Source: JABDMH01 sp965223105
Lineage (GTDB): Bacteria > Bacteroidota > Bacteroidia > Chitinophagales > Saprospiraceae
Reading direction: 5' to 3'
NCBI GenBank assembly: GCA_965223105.1
Contig: OZ244987.1
Location: 4,774,001 to 4,838,000 of the forward strand
DNA: 64,000 nucleotides
Shown here: in pieces, positions 45,605-54,234 of the stretch
Layout: each line of letters begins with the position of its first letter
How positions within the stretch are numbered: position 1 is the first letter of the stretch
Made by a program: the position numbers and the translations under genes
Notes under the pieces: model-generated
Told to the model about the DNA's origin: nothing
What the model saw: the letters and a program-made list of their open reading frames with translations, nothing else
The model's database searches: none

Positions 45605-47350
45605 ATGACCAAGACTTATTTTTCCACACCAACCTGCACATTATTCTTGATGATCGTACTACTGTCTTGTGAGGTATCGCCACCACCTGGTGATCCTGAC
45701 AATGGTGGTCTTGTATTACCGGAAGGATTTGAGGCGGTGGTGGTGGCCGACAGCCTGGGAAAAGCACGGCACCTGGCCGTGCGAGCCAATGGTGATATCT
45801 ATGTGAAGTTGCGGTATCCACAGGAAGGAGGAGAAAATGTGGCTTTGCGAGATACCGACAATGATGGCAAGGCAAATCTTATCGAGCATTGGGGAAACTA
45901 TGGAGGTAAGGGAAGGTATGGCAACGCGATGCGAATCCATAAGAAACACCTCTATGTGAGTACCGCCGGTGAGGTTTACCGGCACAAATTGCGCTGGCTA
46001 AGTTTGTTGCCTGAACCGGATGGTGAATTGTTGCTTACCGACGACTACGAAAATGGACCTTTCGGTTACGAACATATTGCCAAGCCTTTGGCGTTTGACC
46101 AGGAAGGACATATGTACGTACAGTTCGGCGCTCCTGGAGACTGCTGCCAGGTGGAAAACCGCAAACCAGGCTCTCCTGGACAAATGCCCTGTCCTGAATT
46201 AGAAATGCATGCTGGTGTCTGGCAGTTTTCCGATGATAAACCAAACCAGTTGCAGTCGGATGGATATCGGTATGCAACTGGTATTCGCAGTATTGTAGGC
46301 ATGGACTGGTATCACGTCGATAATACTTTATATGCCTTACAACATGGCCGTGATAATCTGCATAGAATGTGGCCCGAATTCTTCTCGGCATGGGAAAGTG
46401 CAATGCTCCCTTCAGAAGAGTTTTTACGGGTGAGAGAAGGTACGGACGCAGGATGGCCCTACTATTACTATGACCAAATGCAAGGGAAAAAGCTCCTTAA
46501 TCCCGAGTATGGTGGAGATGGCTTCAAACAGGGAGATGGTGAACAATACGAACAACCTTTGATCGGGTTTCCAGGTCATTGGGCACCCAACGACCTGCTG
46601 TTTTATGAGGGCGACCAATTTCCTGAGCACTACAGAGATGGAGCATTCATTGCTTTTCATGGATCTACCATCAGAGCTCCGTACCCACAAGCCGGTTATT
46701 TTATTGGTTTTGTGCCCTTCAAGAACGGCAAACCAAGCGGCGACTGGGAAGTATTTGCCGATGGATTCGGTGTGGTTGACACTTTGGTCAACACAAGTGA
46801 TGCTGTCTATCGTCCTATGGGTTTAGCCGAAGGCCCAGATGGATCTATCTATATCAGTGAAAGTGAAAAGGGGAAAATCTGGAGGGTGATGTTCAGAGGT
46901 GATCGGGACAATTTTGGCCCTGCGCAATTGGCAGCCATGGAACAGAGGAAGAGCCTACCCCACATCAAAACACCTGATGAGGTCAAAGATAATTTGGAAC
47001 CCGCAAGGTTGGCAGGCGGAGAAAAACTCTACAACTTGCATTGTGCGGCATGCCATCTAGCCGATGGCAAAGGCGATGGTACCAGATATCCACCCATCAA
47101 TTCGTCTGAATTTGTCATGGGCAGTCGCTGGGATTTGATCGATCTGATCATCAATGGAAAGCAGGGCACATTAGAGGTGAATGGTCAAATATTTGAAGGA
47201 GCCATGCCGCCTTTCGACTACCTAAAAAACGAAGAAATAGCCCAGATCCTGAGCTACCTAAGAAGTCATTTAGGCAATAATGCTTCTTCAATCACTGCAG
47301 GAGATGTTGCCAATTTTAAATATAGGCAGAGGAGAGAGGAAAACTTGTAG
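45605..47350 (+). CDS. Lipoprotein with sugar-dehydrogenase-like propeller and C-terminal cytochrome c
   Basis: A 581-residue predicted lipoprotein (signal LFLMIVLLSC, Cys22). Residues ~35-440 look like the beta-propeller of the PQQ-dependent glucose/sorbosone dehydrogenase group: LPEGFEAVVVADSLGKARHLAV, YGNAMRIHKKHLYVSTAGEVYRH, EDAGWPYYYYD-like DAGWPYYYYDQMQG and GPDGSIYISESEKGKIWRV. The C-terminal ~85 residues are a class I cytochrome c with heme motif CAACH near residue 480 and a likely axial Met in GAMPPFDYL. This implies periplasmic oxidation of a sugar or alcohol with electron transfer through the attached heme; substrate and cofactor are inferred from family only. It appears to be a single-gene unit. 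Confidence 0.82.
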   Translation: MTKTYFSTPTCTLFLMIVLLSCEVSPPPGDPDNGGLVLPEGFEAVVVADSLGKARHLAVRANGDIYVKLRYPQEGGENVALRDTDNDGKANLIEHWGNYGGKGRYGNAMRIHKKHLYVSTAGEVYRHKLRWLSLLPEPDGELLLTDDYENGPFGYEHIAKPLAFDQEGHMYVQFGAPGDCCQVENRKPGSPGQMPCPELEMHAGVWQFSDDKPNQLQSDGYRYATGIRSIVGMDWYHVDNTLYALQHGRDNLHRMWPEFFSAWESAMLPSEEFLRVREGTDAGWPYYYYDQMQGKKLLNPEYGGDGFKQGDGEQYEQPLIGFPGHWAPNDLLFYEGDQFPEHYRDGAFIAFHGSTIRAPYPQAGYFIGFVPFKNGKPSGDWEVFADGFGVVDTLVNTSDAVYRPMGLAEGPDGSIYISESEKGKIWRVMFRGDRDNFGPAQLAAMEQRKSLPHIKTPDEVKDNLEPARLAGGEKLYNLHCAACHLADGKGDGTRYPPINSSEFVMGSRWDLIDLIINGKQGTLEVNGQIFEGAMPPFDYLKNEEIAQILSYLRSHLGNNASSITAGDVANFKYRQRREENL

Positions 47351-47668
47351 TGCCTGATTCGAAGATCTATGTCGGTACTACCAAAGCCTGCCCTCGATAG
47401 ATCTCGCTATTTCACCTGAGCAGTCCGAAAGTGTTGCATGGATTGAAAAATGACCTGCCAAGAGTTTGAGTGAGCCCGAATCATCTCTTGATTCTTGTTC
47501 ACTTATGGCGTACCTATGAGCGGTTATTGTCCATTGTTACCCCTTTGTTAAAAGAGTGTCGTGCGGTTTGCAAGTTGCTGAAACTAAAGTAATTTTATAT
47601 ACGTTACCTTTACAGCCGAATCATCCGCAGGTAATATGGATCGATTCTTGCTTATACATTTTAAAATT
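47351..47668. other. Intergenic
   Basis: About 320 bases, no gene seen. TACCTTTA at 47605-47612 is one base from TAnnTTTG and lies 56 bases upstream of the next ATG, but no matching -33 element is clear. Confidence 0.35.
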
Positions 47669-48187
47669 ATGCATGTGAAACAAATAGGATTCTTAATTGC
47701 AGCTCTTTGCTTGACAGCGATAGTTTACGCACAAAATGGTGATGGATACAAAGCAGGACATGAGGGTTGGTTGGTTGATGTTGATGAGGCCTACCAAGTG
47801 TCTAAGACAACCGGCAAACCGATTATGGCCAATTTTACCGGTAGTGATTGGTGCGGGTGGTGTAAGAGACTGAGTGCCGCAGTATTTGACAAGAAGGAAT
47901 TTAAGCAATGGGCTGATGAAAATGTGGTCTTATTAGAGCTTGATTTCCCCCGTCGCAAGCAACTGCCAGAGGATCTGCAACGGCAGAATGCCGGGCTACA
48001 GAGAGCTTTTCAAGTCCGGGGCTTTCCTACGGTCTGGGTATTTGATCTCAACAAGAATGATTCGGGAAAATACGAAATCGATGCCCACGGTAAGACGGGC
48101 TACAAACCCTCGGTCGAACAATTCACCACTGGGATCGATCAGATGTTAGCCAAGGCCGAAGCCAAGAAGAATCAGAACGTCGAGTAG
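47669..48187 (+). CDS. Secreted thioredoxin-fold protein (CGWC active site)
   Basis: About 172 residues from ATG 47669, with a signal peptide (IGFLIAALCLTAIVYAQ). The thioredoxin fold shows the redox motif Cys62-Gly-Trp-Cys65 in FTGSDWCGWCKRLSA and the cis-proline loop RGFPTVWVFD. It fits the thioredoxin/DsbD-gamma-like periplasmic group that moves electrons to or from secreted thiols. An ATG 33 bases upstream is in frame but puts a poor sequence before the signal. It follows the cytochrome-containing lipoprotein on the same strand at a distance, so a cytochrome-maturation role is possible but only speculative. Confidence 0.85.
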   Translation: MHVKQIGFLIAALCLTAIVYAQNGDGYKAGHEGWLVDVDEAYQVSKTTGKPIMANFTGSDWCGWCKRLSAAVFDKKEFKQWADENVVLLELDFPRRKQLPEDLQRQNAGLQRAFQVRGFPTVWVFDLNKNDSGKYEIDAHGKTGYKPSVEQFTTGIDQMLAKAEAKKNQNVE

Positions 48188-48361
48188 GATTCATTGACGA
48201 TACCCATTGTTTTTATTGTTTGATTTCGAAGTATCGATCCGGAAGTCCCCGGTTTCATTTGATCCTTCAGGACCTTAAGTATTTTGAGACTCCATTCACT
48301 TCTCCTTTCCTGATTCCCTAGAAAACTTTACTTTCGGAATTCACAACTATCAAAGTCATTT

Positions 48362-48799
48362 ATGAAAAGATTTGCTACAGCAGTGTGGAATGGCACTGGC
48401 ACAGAAGGCTCAGGCACCCTCACCGGACCCAGCGGAGTACTGGATCAAACTCCATATAGTGCAGCCATGCGCTTTCAAAACGAAGATGGCAAGGAAGGAA
48501 CCAACCCAGAGGAACTGATTGCTGCAGCCCATGCTGGATGCTTCAATATGGCGCTGAGTTTCGCTCTTGCCAATGAAGGATACACAGCAGACAACCTCAC
48601 CACCAAAGCCACCGTTACCATCGAAAAAGGAGATGATGGTTTTGCCATCACCAGCATTGTACTGAATCTCAGCGGTGGCGCAGCGGGTATATCGGAAGAA
48701 GAGTTTGTCTCGCTGGCGAAAACAGCCAAAGAGGGATGTCCTGTTTCAAAAGCACTGAATGCCGTCCCCATAGATTTGAACATCACCTTTACCAGCTAG
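48362..48799 (+). CDS. OsmC-family peroxiredoxin
   Basis: A 145-residue protein of the OsmC/Ohr class. The two catalytic cysteines are Cys60 in AAAHAGCFNMALS and Cys126 in KEGCPVSKAL, both in the expected contexts, and GTNPEELIAAAHAGC is the family signature. These cytoplasmic enzymes reduce organic hydroperoxides using thiols. AVWNGTGTEGSGTL at the N terminus places it with OsmC rather than Ohr. TACTTTCG at 48329-48336 is a near match to the -7 element, 25 bases before the ATG. Its 3' end faces the glycosyltransferase gene across 128 bp with no clear terminator. Confidence 0.92.
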   Translation: MKRFATAVWNGTGTEGSGTLTGPSGVLDQTPYSAAMRFQNEDGKEGTNPEELIAAAHAGCFNMALSFALANEGYTADNLTTKATVTIEKGDDGFAITSIVLNLSGGAAGISEEEFVSLAKTAKEGCPVSKALNAVPIDLNITFTS

Positions 48800-48927
48800 C
48801 CATATCTGAAGATGCCGTGTTGTAGTATCATTGGATCTAGAGTGCATTACTCTTGATCATAAAATACATTTGCGTGATCAGAAACGATGATATTGTCACA
48901 CTGTATTGTGATCAAGTGGATCTTTCC

Positions 48928-50016
48928 CTAATATGGGGTTAACTGCTGAAGTAATTGCAAGGTTTCTTTAACTGTACGCTGAATATGAAAGTGTTCGGCT
49001 ATATGGAGTTTTGACTTCTTACCAAACTGCCTGACTAGCGCTGGGTCATGGTAATATTTACGAACCGCATCGGTAATGACCTGCGGATCCCGGGTTGGGA
49101 CCACCAAACCATTATGATCGGCAATAACCAGATCCTGGTTGCCAGGGATGTTGGTGATGATAGGGGCACACCCCATGCTCATGGCCTCAATCAGCGACTT
49201 GGTAGTAGCCTCTCCCGTGATGGATGGCAAAACAAAAACATCTACGGAAGCTAAGATCGAGAGGACGTCATCTCTCCATCCTGTAGTGACAATCCGATCT
49301 CTGATCGGACTCTCCTCAATCAACTTGTGCAGATGGCCCTTGGCCATGTCCCTGCCAATCAGCAAGAGATACAGATCAGAAAACTCCTCCCATTGCCGAG
49401 TAGCTTGCAAAAGGTACTTGATGCCTTTGAACTTGCGAGCATTGGCCATACATGCCAGCACAAATTTACCCTTGCCAATGGCAAACTCGCCCAGATCAGC
49501 AGGTGTGATATTGCTGTACCACGCTGGATCATGGCCCTTGTTTATGGTTATCGTTTTTTCTGCATTAAAAAATGGTTGCTCGTCCAAATAATCTTTGATT
49601 GACTGAGCCAAACAGACGATCTTGTCAACCCTTGGATGCAGGTACTTGACATAGGCGGAGGGATCATACCAGTGGATATTGCCCGTATAACCCCGGTACA
49701 AGATTACCTTCACAGAGAGTTTTGCAGCCGCTAAAATGCCATTGATGATTGCCTTACTATTGAAAAGGTAGAAGAACTGGTAATCATTCTTGACACACAG
49801 ATTCCTGAGAAAACGTATAAATCTCCAATCAAGCTTCTTTCTTGGATGGTTGAAATAAAGGCCGATCCCCGCCTCCTTGAAAGCGGACTCATAGGCACTG
49901 CCTGCAAACGTGATGATGTCAATTCTTACGCCTTCACCTGCCAATCTCATCATCAGCTCCGCCTCTGGTCTCACAGCCTGAGTATCCAGATAATCGCTTA
50001 TGACCAACATACGCAT
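48928..50016 (-). CDS. Family-4 glycosyltransferase
   Basis: About 362 residues from ATG 50016 (MRMLVISDYLDTQAVRPE). Ten more codons upstream are open but lie in a simple repeat and are not family-like. The GT-B fold shows the N-terminal Rossmann start and the C-terminal donor site: KFKGIKYLLQA, YLLLIGRD, VDVFVLPSITGEATTKSLIEAMSMGCAPIITN and the EX7E-type segment. Family-4 enzymes transfer a sugar from a nucleotide donor with retention. It is the last gene of glgA - glgC - ATP-grasp - GT, so a role in glycogen or a related glucan/trehalose-type product is possible; the acceptor is unknown. Confidence 0.83.
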   Translation of the reverse strand: MRMLVISDYLDTQAVRPEAELMMRLAGEGVRIDIITFAGSAYESAFKEAGIGLYFNHPRKKLDWRFIRFLRNLCVKNDYQFFYLFNSKAIINGILAAAKLSVKVILYRGYTGNIHWYDPSAYVKYLHPRVDKIVCLAQSIKDYLDEQPFFNAEKTITINKGHDPAWYSNITPADLGEFAIGKGKFVLACMANARKFKGIKYLLQATRQWEEFSDLYLLLIGRDMAKGHLHKLIEESPIRDRIVTTGWRDDVLSILASVDVFVLPSITGEATTKSLIEAMSMGCAPIITNIPGNQDLVIADHNGLVVPTRDPQVITDAVRKYYHDPALVRQFGKKSKLHIAEHFHIQRTVKETLQLLQQLTPY

Positions 50017-50026
50017 GGGAGCAAAG

Positions 50027-50103
50027 GCATTATGGTATTGCGGCATTATGGTATTGTGGGGTTGTGGGGTTTAAGAGTTTAAGGGTTTAAGGTTTAAGGG
50101 TTT
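50027..50103. repeat. Short tandem and simple repeats
   Basis: GCATTATGGTATTG occurs twice 16 bases apart (50027 and 50043), followed by GTGGGGTTGTGGGGTTT and several GTTTAAGG-type motifs to about 50103. It lies between the ATP-grasp stop and the glycosyltransferase start, where it could form the leader of the latter. Confidence 0.65.
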
Positions 50104-50112
50104 ATTTTCTTT

Positions 50113-51327
50113 TCAATGACTACTTCTTTTCGGTGCTGGTGCTGAGGCATGAAAACCGCTGGCGATTCTTTCAGCATATTCGTCGAGCAGATCCCTCAAC
50201 CGTCCTTCATCGTCGCTGCGTAGTATAAAACCGATATGGTATTCTTTTTCCATACGCCACCAGATTTCCGGATCGTCGAAGGCCGAAGTATCGGGGTGCT
50301 CAAACTTGCTAAGGGAAATGATTGCTGCCGCATTTGAGATTTCAGGATCGGGAAGAGAAAAAATCTTGTTCTGGTTTTGTGCAGATTCCAACTGTGCCCA
50401 GGCCTTCCACAAATTAATCCCACTAGCTGCTTCAATCATTTCTGCAATATGCGCTCCACCTACCCGTGAAGAGGTTTCCAGGAAATAGAAATCATCGTCT
50501 TCCTGATGCCTGATGTATTCTGAATGGGAAGCGCTGTGCTGCATACCAAATACCTGCATCAACTTCTGATTGATCTCTTCAAGTCGATGATGATACTTCG
50601 ATTCTACACTCAATGTTCTGGTACGAAAAATGCCACCTTGATGAGCCACTTCAAAAGGGGGATTGAGGTATTGAGATGACCGAGTAAAGATGTTCTTTCC
50701 CTGATATGAAATTGAATCAACATGAAATACATCGCCAGTTACAAAAGTCTCCAACAAATAGCGATGTCTTTCTACACCCAATTCTTGTAGGGCCTGCCAA
50801 AGCTCATCCGTATTTTGGATCTTTCGGATGCCGGTGGCACTGGCTTCAGATCGTGGCTTTAGAATCCATGGTGGGGGTTCTTCCTGGATAAAAGATGTGA
50901 CGTCGTCATCATTAAATAAGCTGGTAAAAGCCGGCACTTTCATTCCTCCCTCACGAGCCTTGATCCGCATAGCCAATTTGTCGCGGAAATACCTGGCGGT
51001 CGTCTGACCCATACCTGGTATGCGAAATTGCTCCCGGAGCATCGCCGCCCTTTCGACATCAAAATCATCCAGTGCTATAATGCGGTCAATTTTATTCGAC
51101 TGCATAAAGAAAGCTAGGCCCTCAACCAGATGCTCGTTATTCCATTGACCTTCTTCATCCTCATCGACATAAAATATTTCATCAAGTGATTCATGAGGCC
51201 AAGGTTCGTCTCGGAGGCTAGAAGAAGTCACTAAATACACTATATTTCCAGCCTCCTTGCACGCCATGAGGAAATCTACACCCTTAAAATAGCAGGAAAT
51301 ACAGAGAAAAGTACTGGATTCAGACAT
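50113..51327 (-). CDS. ATP-grasp family ligase-like protein
   Basis: A 404-residue protein with the carbamoyl-phosphate-synthetase-like ATP-grasp fold. IDRIIALDDFDVERAAMLRE precedes it. The central domain has FRDKLAMRIKAREGGMKVPAF, the ATP-binding strand PPPWILKPRSEASATGIRKI and a metal-binding C-terminal part (DDFYFLETSSRVGGAHIAEMIEAASGINLW). Proteins of this type join an amine or thiol to an acyl phosphate made with ATP; no substrate can be assigned. The ATG overlaps the end of glgC by eight bases, so it is translationally coupled to glycogen synthesis genes. Such a pairing is unusual. Confidence 0.85.
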   Translation of the reverse strand: MSESSTFLCISCYFKGVDFLMACKEAGNIVYLVTSSSLRDEPWPHESLDEIFYVDEDEEGQWNNEHLVEGLAFFMQSNKIDRIIALDDFDVERAAMLREQFRIPGMGQTTARYFRDKLAMRIKAREGGMKVPAFTSLFNDDDVTSFIQEEPPPWILKPRSEASATGIRKIQNTDELWQALQELGVERHRYLLETFVTGDVFHVDSISYQGKNIFTRSSQYLNPPFEVAHQGGIFRTRTLSVESKYHHRLEEINQKLMQVFGMQHSASHSEYIRHQEDDDFYFLETSSRVGGAHIAEMIEAASGINLWKAWAQLESAQNQNKIFSLPDPEISNAAAIISLSKFEHPDTSAFDDPEIWWRMEKEYHIGFILRSDDEGRLRDLLDEYAERIASGFHASAPAPKRSSH

Positions 51328-52612
51328 TGACTTCCTTCTTGTATCCTATATGTGATCCCTCAGTGATGATTGCACCCTTCTTTAATACAATAATGCCATC
51401 GACCACATTATGGGTATCTTCTTCCGTATTTTCCAGGTCTGGATGGCCGATGATCTTTACACCTGAACCGATCCGACAATTCTTATCGATAATTGCATTT
51501 TCAATATGGCAATTGCTGCCGATTCCCATTGGGATTTCATACGGTTGCAAAACAATCTTTTCTAAAGTCTCGAAGAAATCGTTACCAAGCACCAGAGAGT
51601 CTTTAATCACCGTGTTGCTACTCACTCGAGATCTGATTCCAATAATACTTCGATCGATACTCTTTGCGTGAATAATCGAGCCCTCTGCAATGATCGATTG
51701 TGAAATCTTGGTGCCAGATACTTTTGCCGGTGCAAGCAAGCGAGGCCTTGTATAAATAATATTCTCGTTATCAAATAGATTAAATTTTGGGATTTCATCA
51801 GTCAATGCCAGATTGGCATCGAAATAGGACTTGATACTCCCTACATCTTCCCAATAGCCGTTATATTGATAACTCGCCACATTGTAGCCCTCTTTAATAG
51901 ACTTTGGTATGATCTCCTTACCAAAATCGGTTGCATCGGGATTGGCGTCAAACAACTCCATCAATTTCCTCTTCGAAAAAATATAAATACCCATGGAGGC
52001 AAAGAATTCCTTGCCCTCAGCACTTAGTTCATCAGACACTCTGGAGCTCCAATCATGTAAGACATCAGCACTGGGTTTTTCAATAAAACGCTCAATAAAT
52101 CCATGCTCGTTTACCTTCATAATACCAAACGAGGTGGCATCATTGGCATTTACTGGCGTGGTAGCAATGGTGATATCGGCATTTTGAGCAATGTGATATT
52201 TGGCCATTTTCTCAAAATCCATTTGATAAAGTTGATCACCGGATAGAATGAGCAGATACTCAAAGTCGTGATTTCTCAAATGAATGGCAGTCTGCCTGAC
52301 AGCATCGGCAGTGCCTTGAAACCAATTTAAATTACTAGCGGTCTGTTCAGCTGCCAGAATATCCACAAATCCTCTTGAAAATAGATCGAAATGGTAGGTG
52401 TTTTTGATATGTTTATTCAAGGAAGCGGAATTAAACTGGGTCAAAACAAACATCCTGACCACACCCGAATTTAGACAATTGGAAATCGGGATATCGATCA
52501 ACCGGTATTTTCCACCGATTGGGACAGCTGGCTTGGACCTATCCTTGGTTAATGGAAAAAGACGTGTACCTGCACCACCACCTAAGATTAGGCTTATCAT
52601 TTTGATCTTCAT
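51320..52612 (-). CDS. glgC: Glucose-1-phosphate adenylyltransferase GlgC
   Basis: A 430-residue ADP-glucose pyrophosphorylase, making ADP-glucose from glucose-1-phosphate and ATP, the committed step of bacterial glycogen synthesis. The nucleotidyltransferase domain opens ISLILGGGAGTRLFPLTKDRSKPAVPIGGKYRLIDIPISN, with TADAVRQ, LSGDQLYQMDF, FIEKPSADVL and YWEDVGSIKSYFDANL. The C-terminal left-handed beta-helix is seen in SQSIIAEGSIIHAKSIDRSIIGIRSRVSS. Length and motifs are normal. It lies 10 bp after glgA and overlaps the ATP-grasp gene by 8 bp. Confidence 0.94.
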   Translation of the reverse strand: MKIKMISLILGGGAGTRLFPLTKDRSKPAVPIGGKYRLIDIPISNCLNSGVVRMFVLTQFNSASLNKHIKNTYHFDLFSRGFVDILAAEQTASNLNWFQGTADAVRQTAIHLRNHDFEYLLILSGDQLYQMDFEKMAKYHIAQNADITIATTPVNANDATSFGIMKVNEHGFIERFIEKPSADVLHDWSSRVSDELSAEGKEFFASMGIYIFSKRKLMELFDANPDATDFGKEIIPKSIKEGYNVASYQYNGYWEDVGSIKSYFDANLALTDEIPKFNLFDNENIIYTRPRLLAPAKVSGTKISQSIIAEGSIIHAKSIDRSIIGIRSRVSSNTVIKDSLVLGNDFFETLEKIVLQPYEIPMGIGSNCHIENAIIDKNCRIGSGVKIIGHPDLENTEEDTHNVVDGIIVLKKGAIITEGSHIGYKKEVNV

Positions 52613-52622
52613 AGTATTTACA

Positions 52623-54065
52623 TTAGTTTAAAACTTTCTCATATTGCTCAATATAGAGACGTGCGGATCTTTCCCAAGAAAAATCCACTTGCATATTGTT
52701 CTCAATTACTTTCTGCAAATTCTCCTCATCGTAAAATAATTGTTCTGCTCTCCAGAGCGCATGCCAAATTTCTGATGTCATCACGTGGTCGAACATTATG
52801 CCTCTGCCATTTGGATCTCCAATGTCAATTACTGAATCTCTCAAGCCTCCGGTACGGCGCACAATGGGAATCGTTCCGTAACGCATAGCATACATTTGAT
52901 TTAATCCACAGGGTTCTACTCTTGATGGCATCAGCAAGAAATCTGCACCTGCATAAATCTGATGGGCAAGGCCCTCATGATAACCAATAAAGGTATTGTA
53001 CCTGCCGATAAATAAATCACGCAAACCATTAAGGGAATACTGGATAGCCGGATTACCCGATCCTAATATCAAAATATTGACACCCAACCCATGGCTGAGT
53101 GTTTGGTAAATCAAATCTGGTAAGACATCGGCCCCTTTTTCTGGAGCAAATCTTCCTATAAAAGCAATCAGTGGTAATTTGGGGTCAAGGCCATAGGTTT
53201 CGATCAATGGCGCTTTGTTCTTTTTCTTATAATTCTTGACACTCTTCTTTAAAGCAAACTCAAGCAGGTCGTCAGTCTTGGGATCCCAAACATCGGTATC
53301 AATACCGTTGAGTATGCCCACCGATTTAGGAGCCTCCTGGCGAAGCAGCCATTCCAGTCCATTGGAGTTTTCTTTCAATTCATCAAGATAAGCCCGCGAC
53401 ACCGTGGTTACCCAATGGGCATTCTTTACCCCGGATGCCAGCGGGTTAATCACTCCATCCCATTCAATTAAGCCCCCCACAAAAGAGTCGAAGTAGGGAA
53501 GCAGGTATCGTTTATCCCAGCCAAACGACCCGTGATATCTACCATTGTGTATGGTAAAAATCGTGGGTAAATGAGCTAGTGATTGATAATCTGGGCAGTG
53601 CTTGACCATAAAAGGAATCAACCCCGTATGATGATCATGACAATGTAATATTGCAGGCTGGTCATCTCGTTGTTTAATCCAATCCAGTACACATCGCTGA
53701 AAGCAGATGAATCGCTCGGCATCATCACCATAGAAATGCCCGCTGGGGTCGGTATAAATTCCTGGCCGGTCAAATTTCCAAGGCAGATCGATCACAAATA
53801 ATTTGTATCCAAGATCTAGATCTACCAACTCCTGTACCACATAAGGTTGATTATAATAGCCGATATACTCCTGTCCTTGGGAGACCTCTGCCCACATTTG
53901 ATTTTCAATCCACGGCAGTGAATACTTCGGAATGATTACCTCGCTTTCACAGTCTAGTCGATTCAAATATTTGGGAAGTGCACCCACGACATCGGCAAGT
54001 CCTCCAGCTTTTGCAGCAGGATAACACTCAGCACTGATATGTAAGACCTTAGGCAATGTTGGCAT
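52623..54065 (-). CDS. glgA: Glycogen synthase GlgA
   Basis: A 480-residue GT5 enzyme that transfers glucose from ADP-glucose to a growing alpha-1,4-glucan. The opening VLHISAECYPAAKAGGLADVVGALPKYL contains the KxGGL donor loop. The C-terminal lobe has FIGRFAPEKGADVL, SRVEPCGLNQMYAMRYGTIPIVRRTGGLRDSV. Length is typical. It is the first gene of the minus-strand glycogen cluster. No branching enzyme (GlgB) or phosphorylase is in the window. Confidence 0.94.
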   Translation of the reverse strand: MPTLPKVLHISAECYPAAKAGGLADVVGALPKYLNRLDCESEVIIPKYSLPWIENQMWAEVSQGQEYIGYYNQPYVVQELVDLDLGYKLFVIDLPWKFDRPGIYTDPSGHFYGDDAERFICFQRCVLDWIKQRDDQPAILHCHDHHTGLIPFMVKHCPDYQSLAHLPTIFTIHNGRYHGSFGWDKRYLLPYFDSFVGGLIEWDGVINPLASGVKNAHWVTTVSRAYLDELKENSNGLEWLLRQEAPKSVGILNGIDTDVWDPKTDDLLEFALKKSVKNYKKKNKAPLIETYGLDPKLPLIAFIGRFAPEKGADVLPDLIYQTLSHGLGVNILILGSGNPAIQYSLNGLRDLFIGRYNTFIGYHEGLAHQIYAGADFLLMPSRVEPCGLNQMYAMRYGTIPIVRRTGGLRDSVIDIGDPNGRGIMFDHVMTSEIWHALWRAEQLFYDEENLQKVIENNMQVDFSWERSARLYIEQYEKVLN

Positions 54066-54198
54066 TCTAGGAAGGTTTCTCTGGCCATAAATTACAAAAA
54101 GGAAGTCAAGATCAAAGCCCTTTCTGATTTTTTGATGCCATCCATCTACGACTCACCATCCATCCGAATGCCGGCCATTAAGGGGGAAGCCCAGGTCA

Positions 54199-54230
54199 TT
54201 TGTAGGACCTATCAAATAAGTCTATTTTTG
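54199..54230 (+). promoter_or_regulatory. Bacteroidota-type promoter directly at the beta-helix gene start
   Basis: TTTG (54199-54202), a 20-base spacer, and TATTTTTG (54223-54230) match the TTTG-N19-21-TAnnTTTG promoter of the primary sigma factor in this phylum. The ATG at 54235 lies only four bases after the -7 element, so transcription would begin at or within a base or two of the start codon. Confidence 0.6.
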
Positions 54231-54234
54231 CACC

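Noticed and set aside
48850..48915. CTTGATCA / TGATCAAG pair between OsmC and glycosyltransferase genes as a terminator
   Set aside because: The arms are short and widely separated with no T run.
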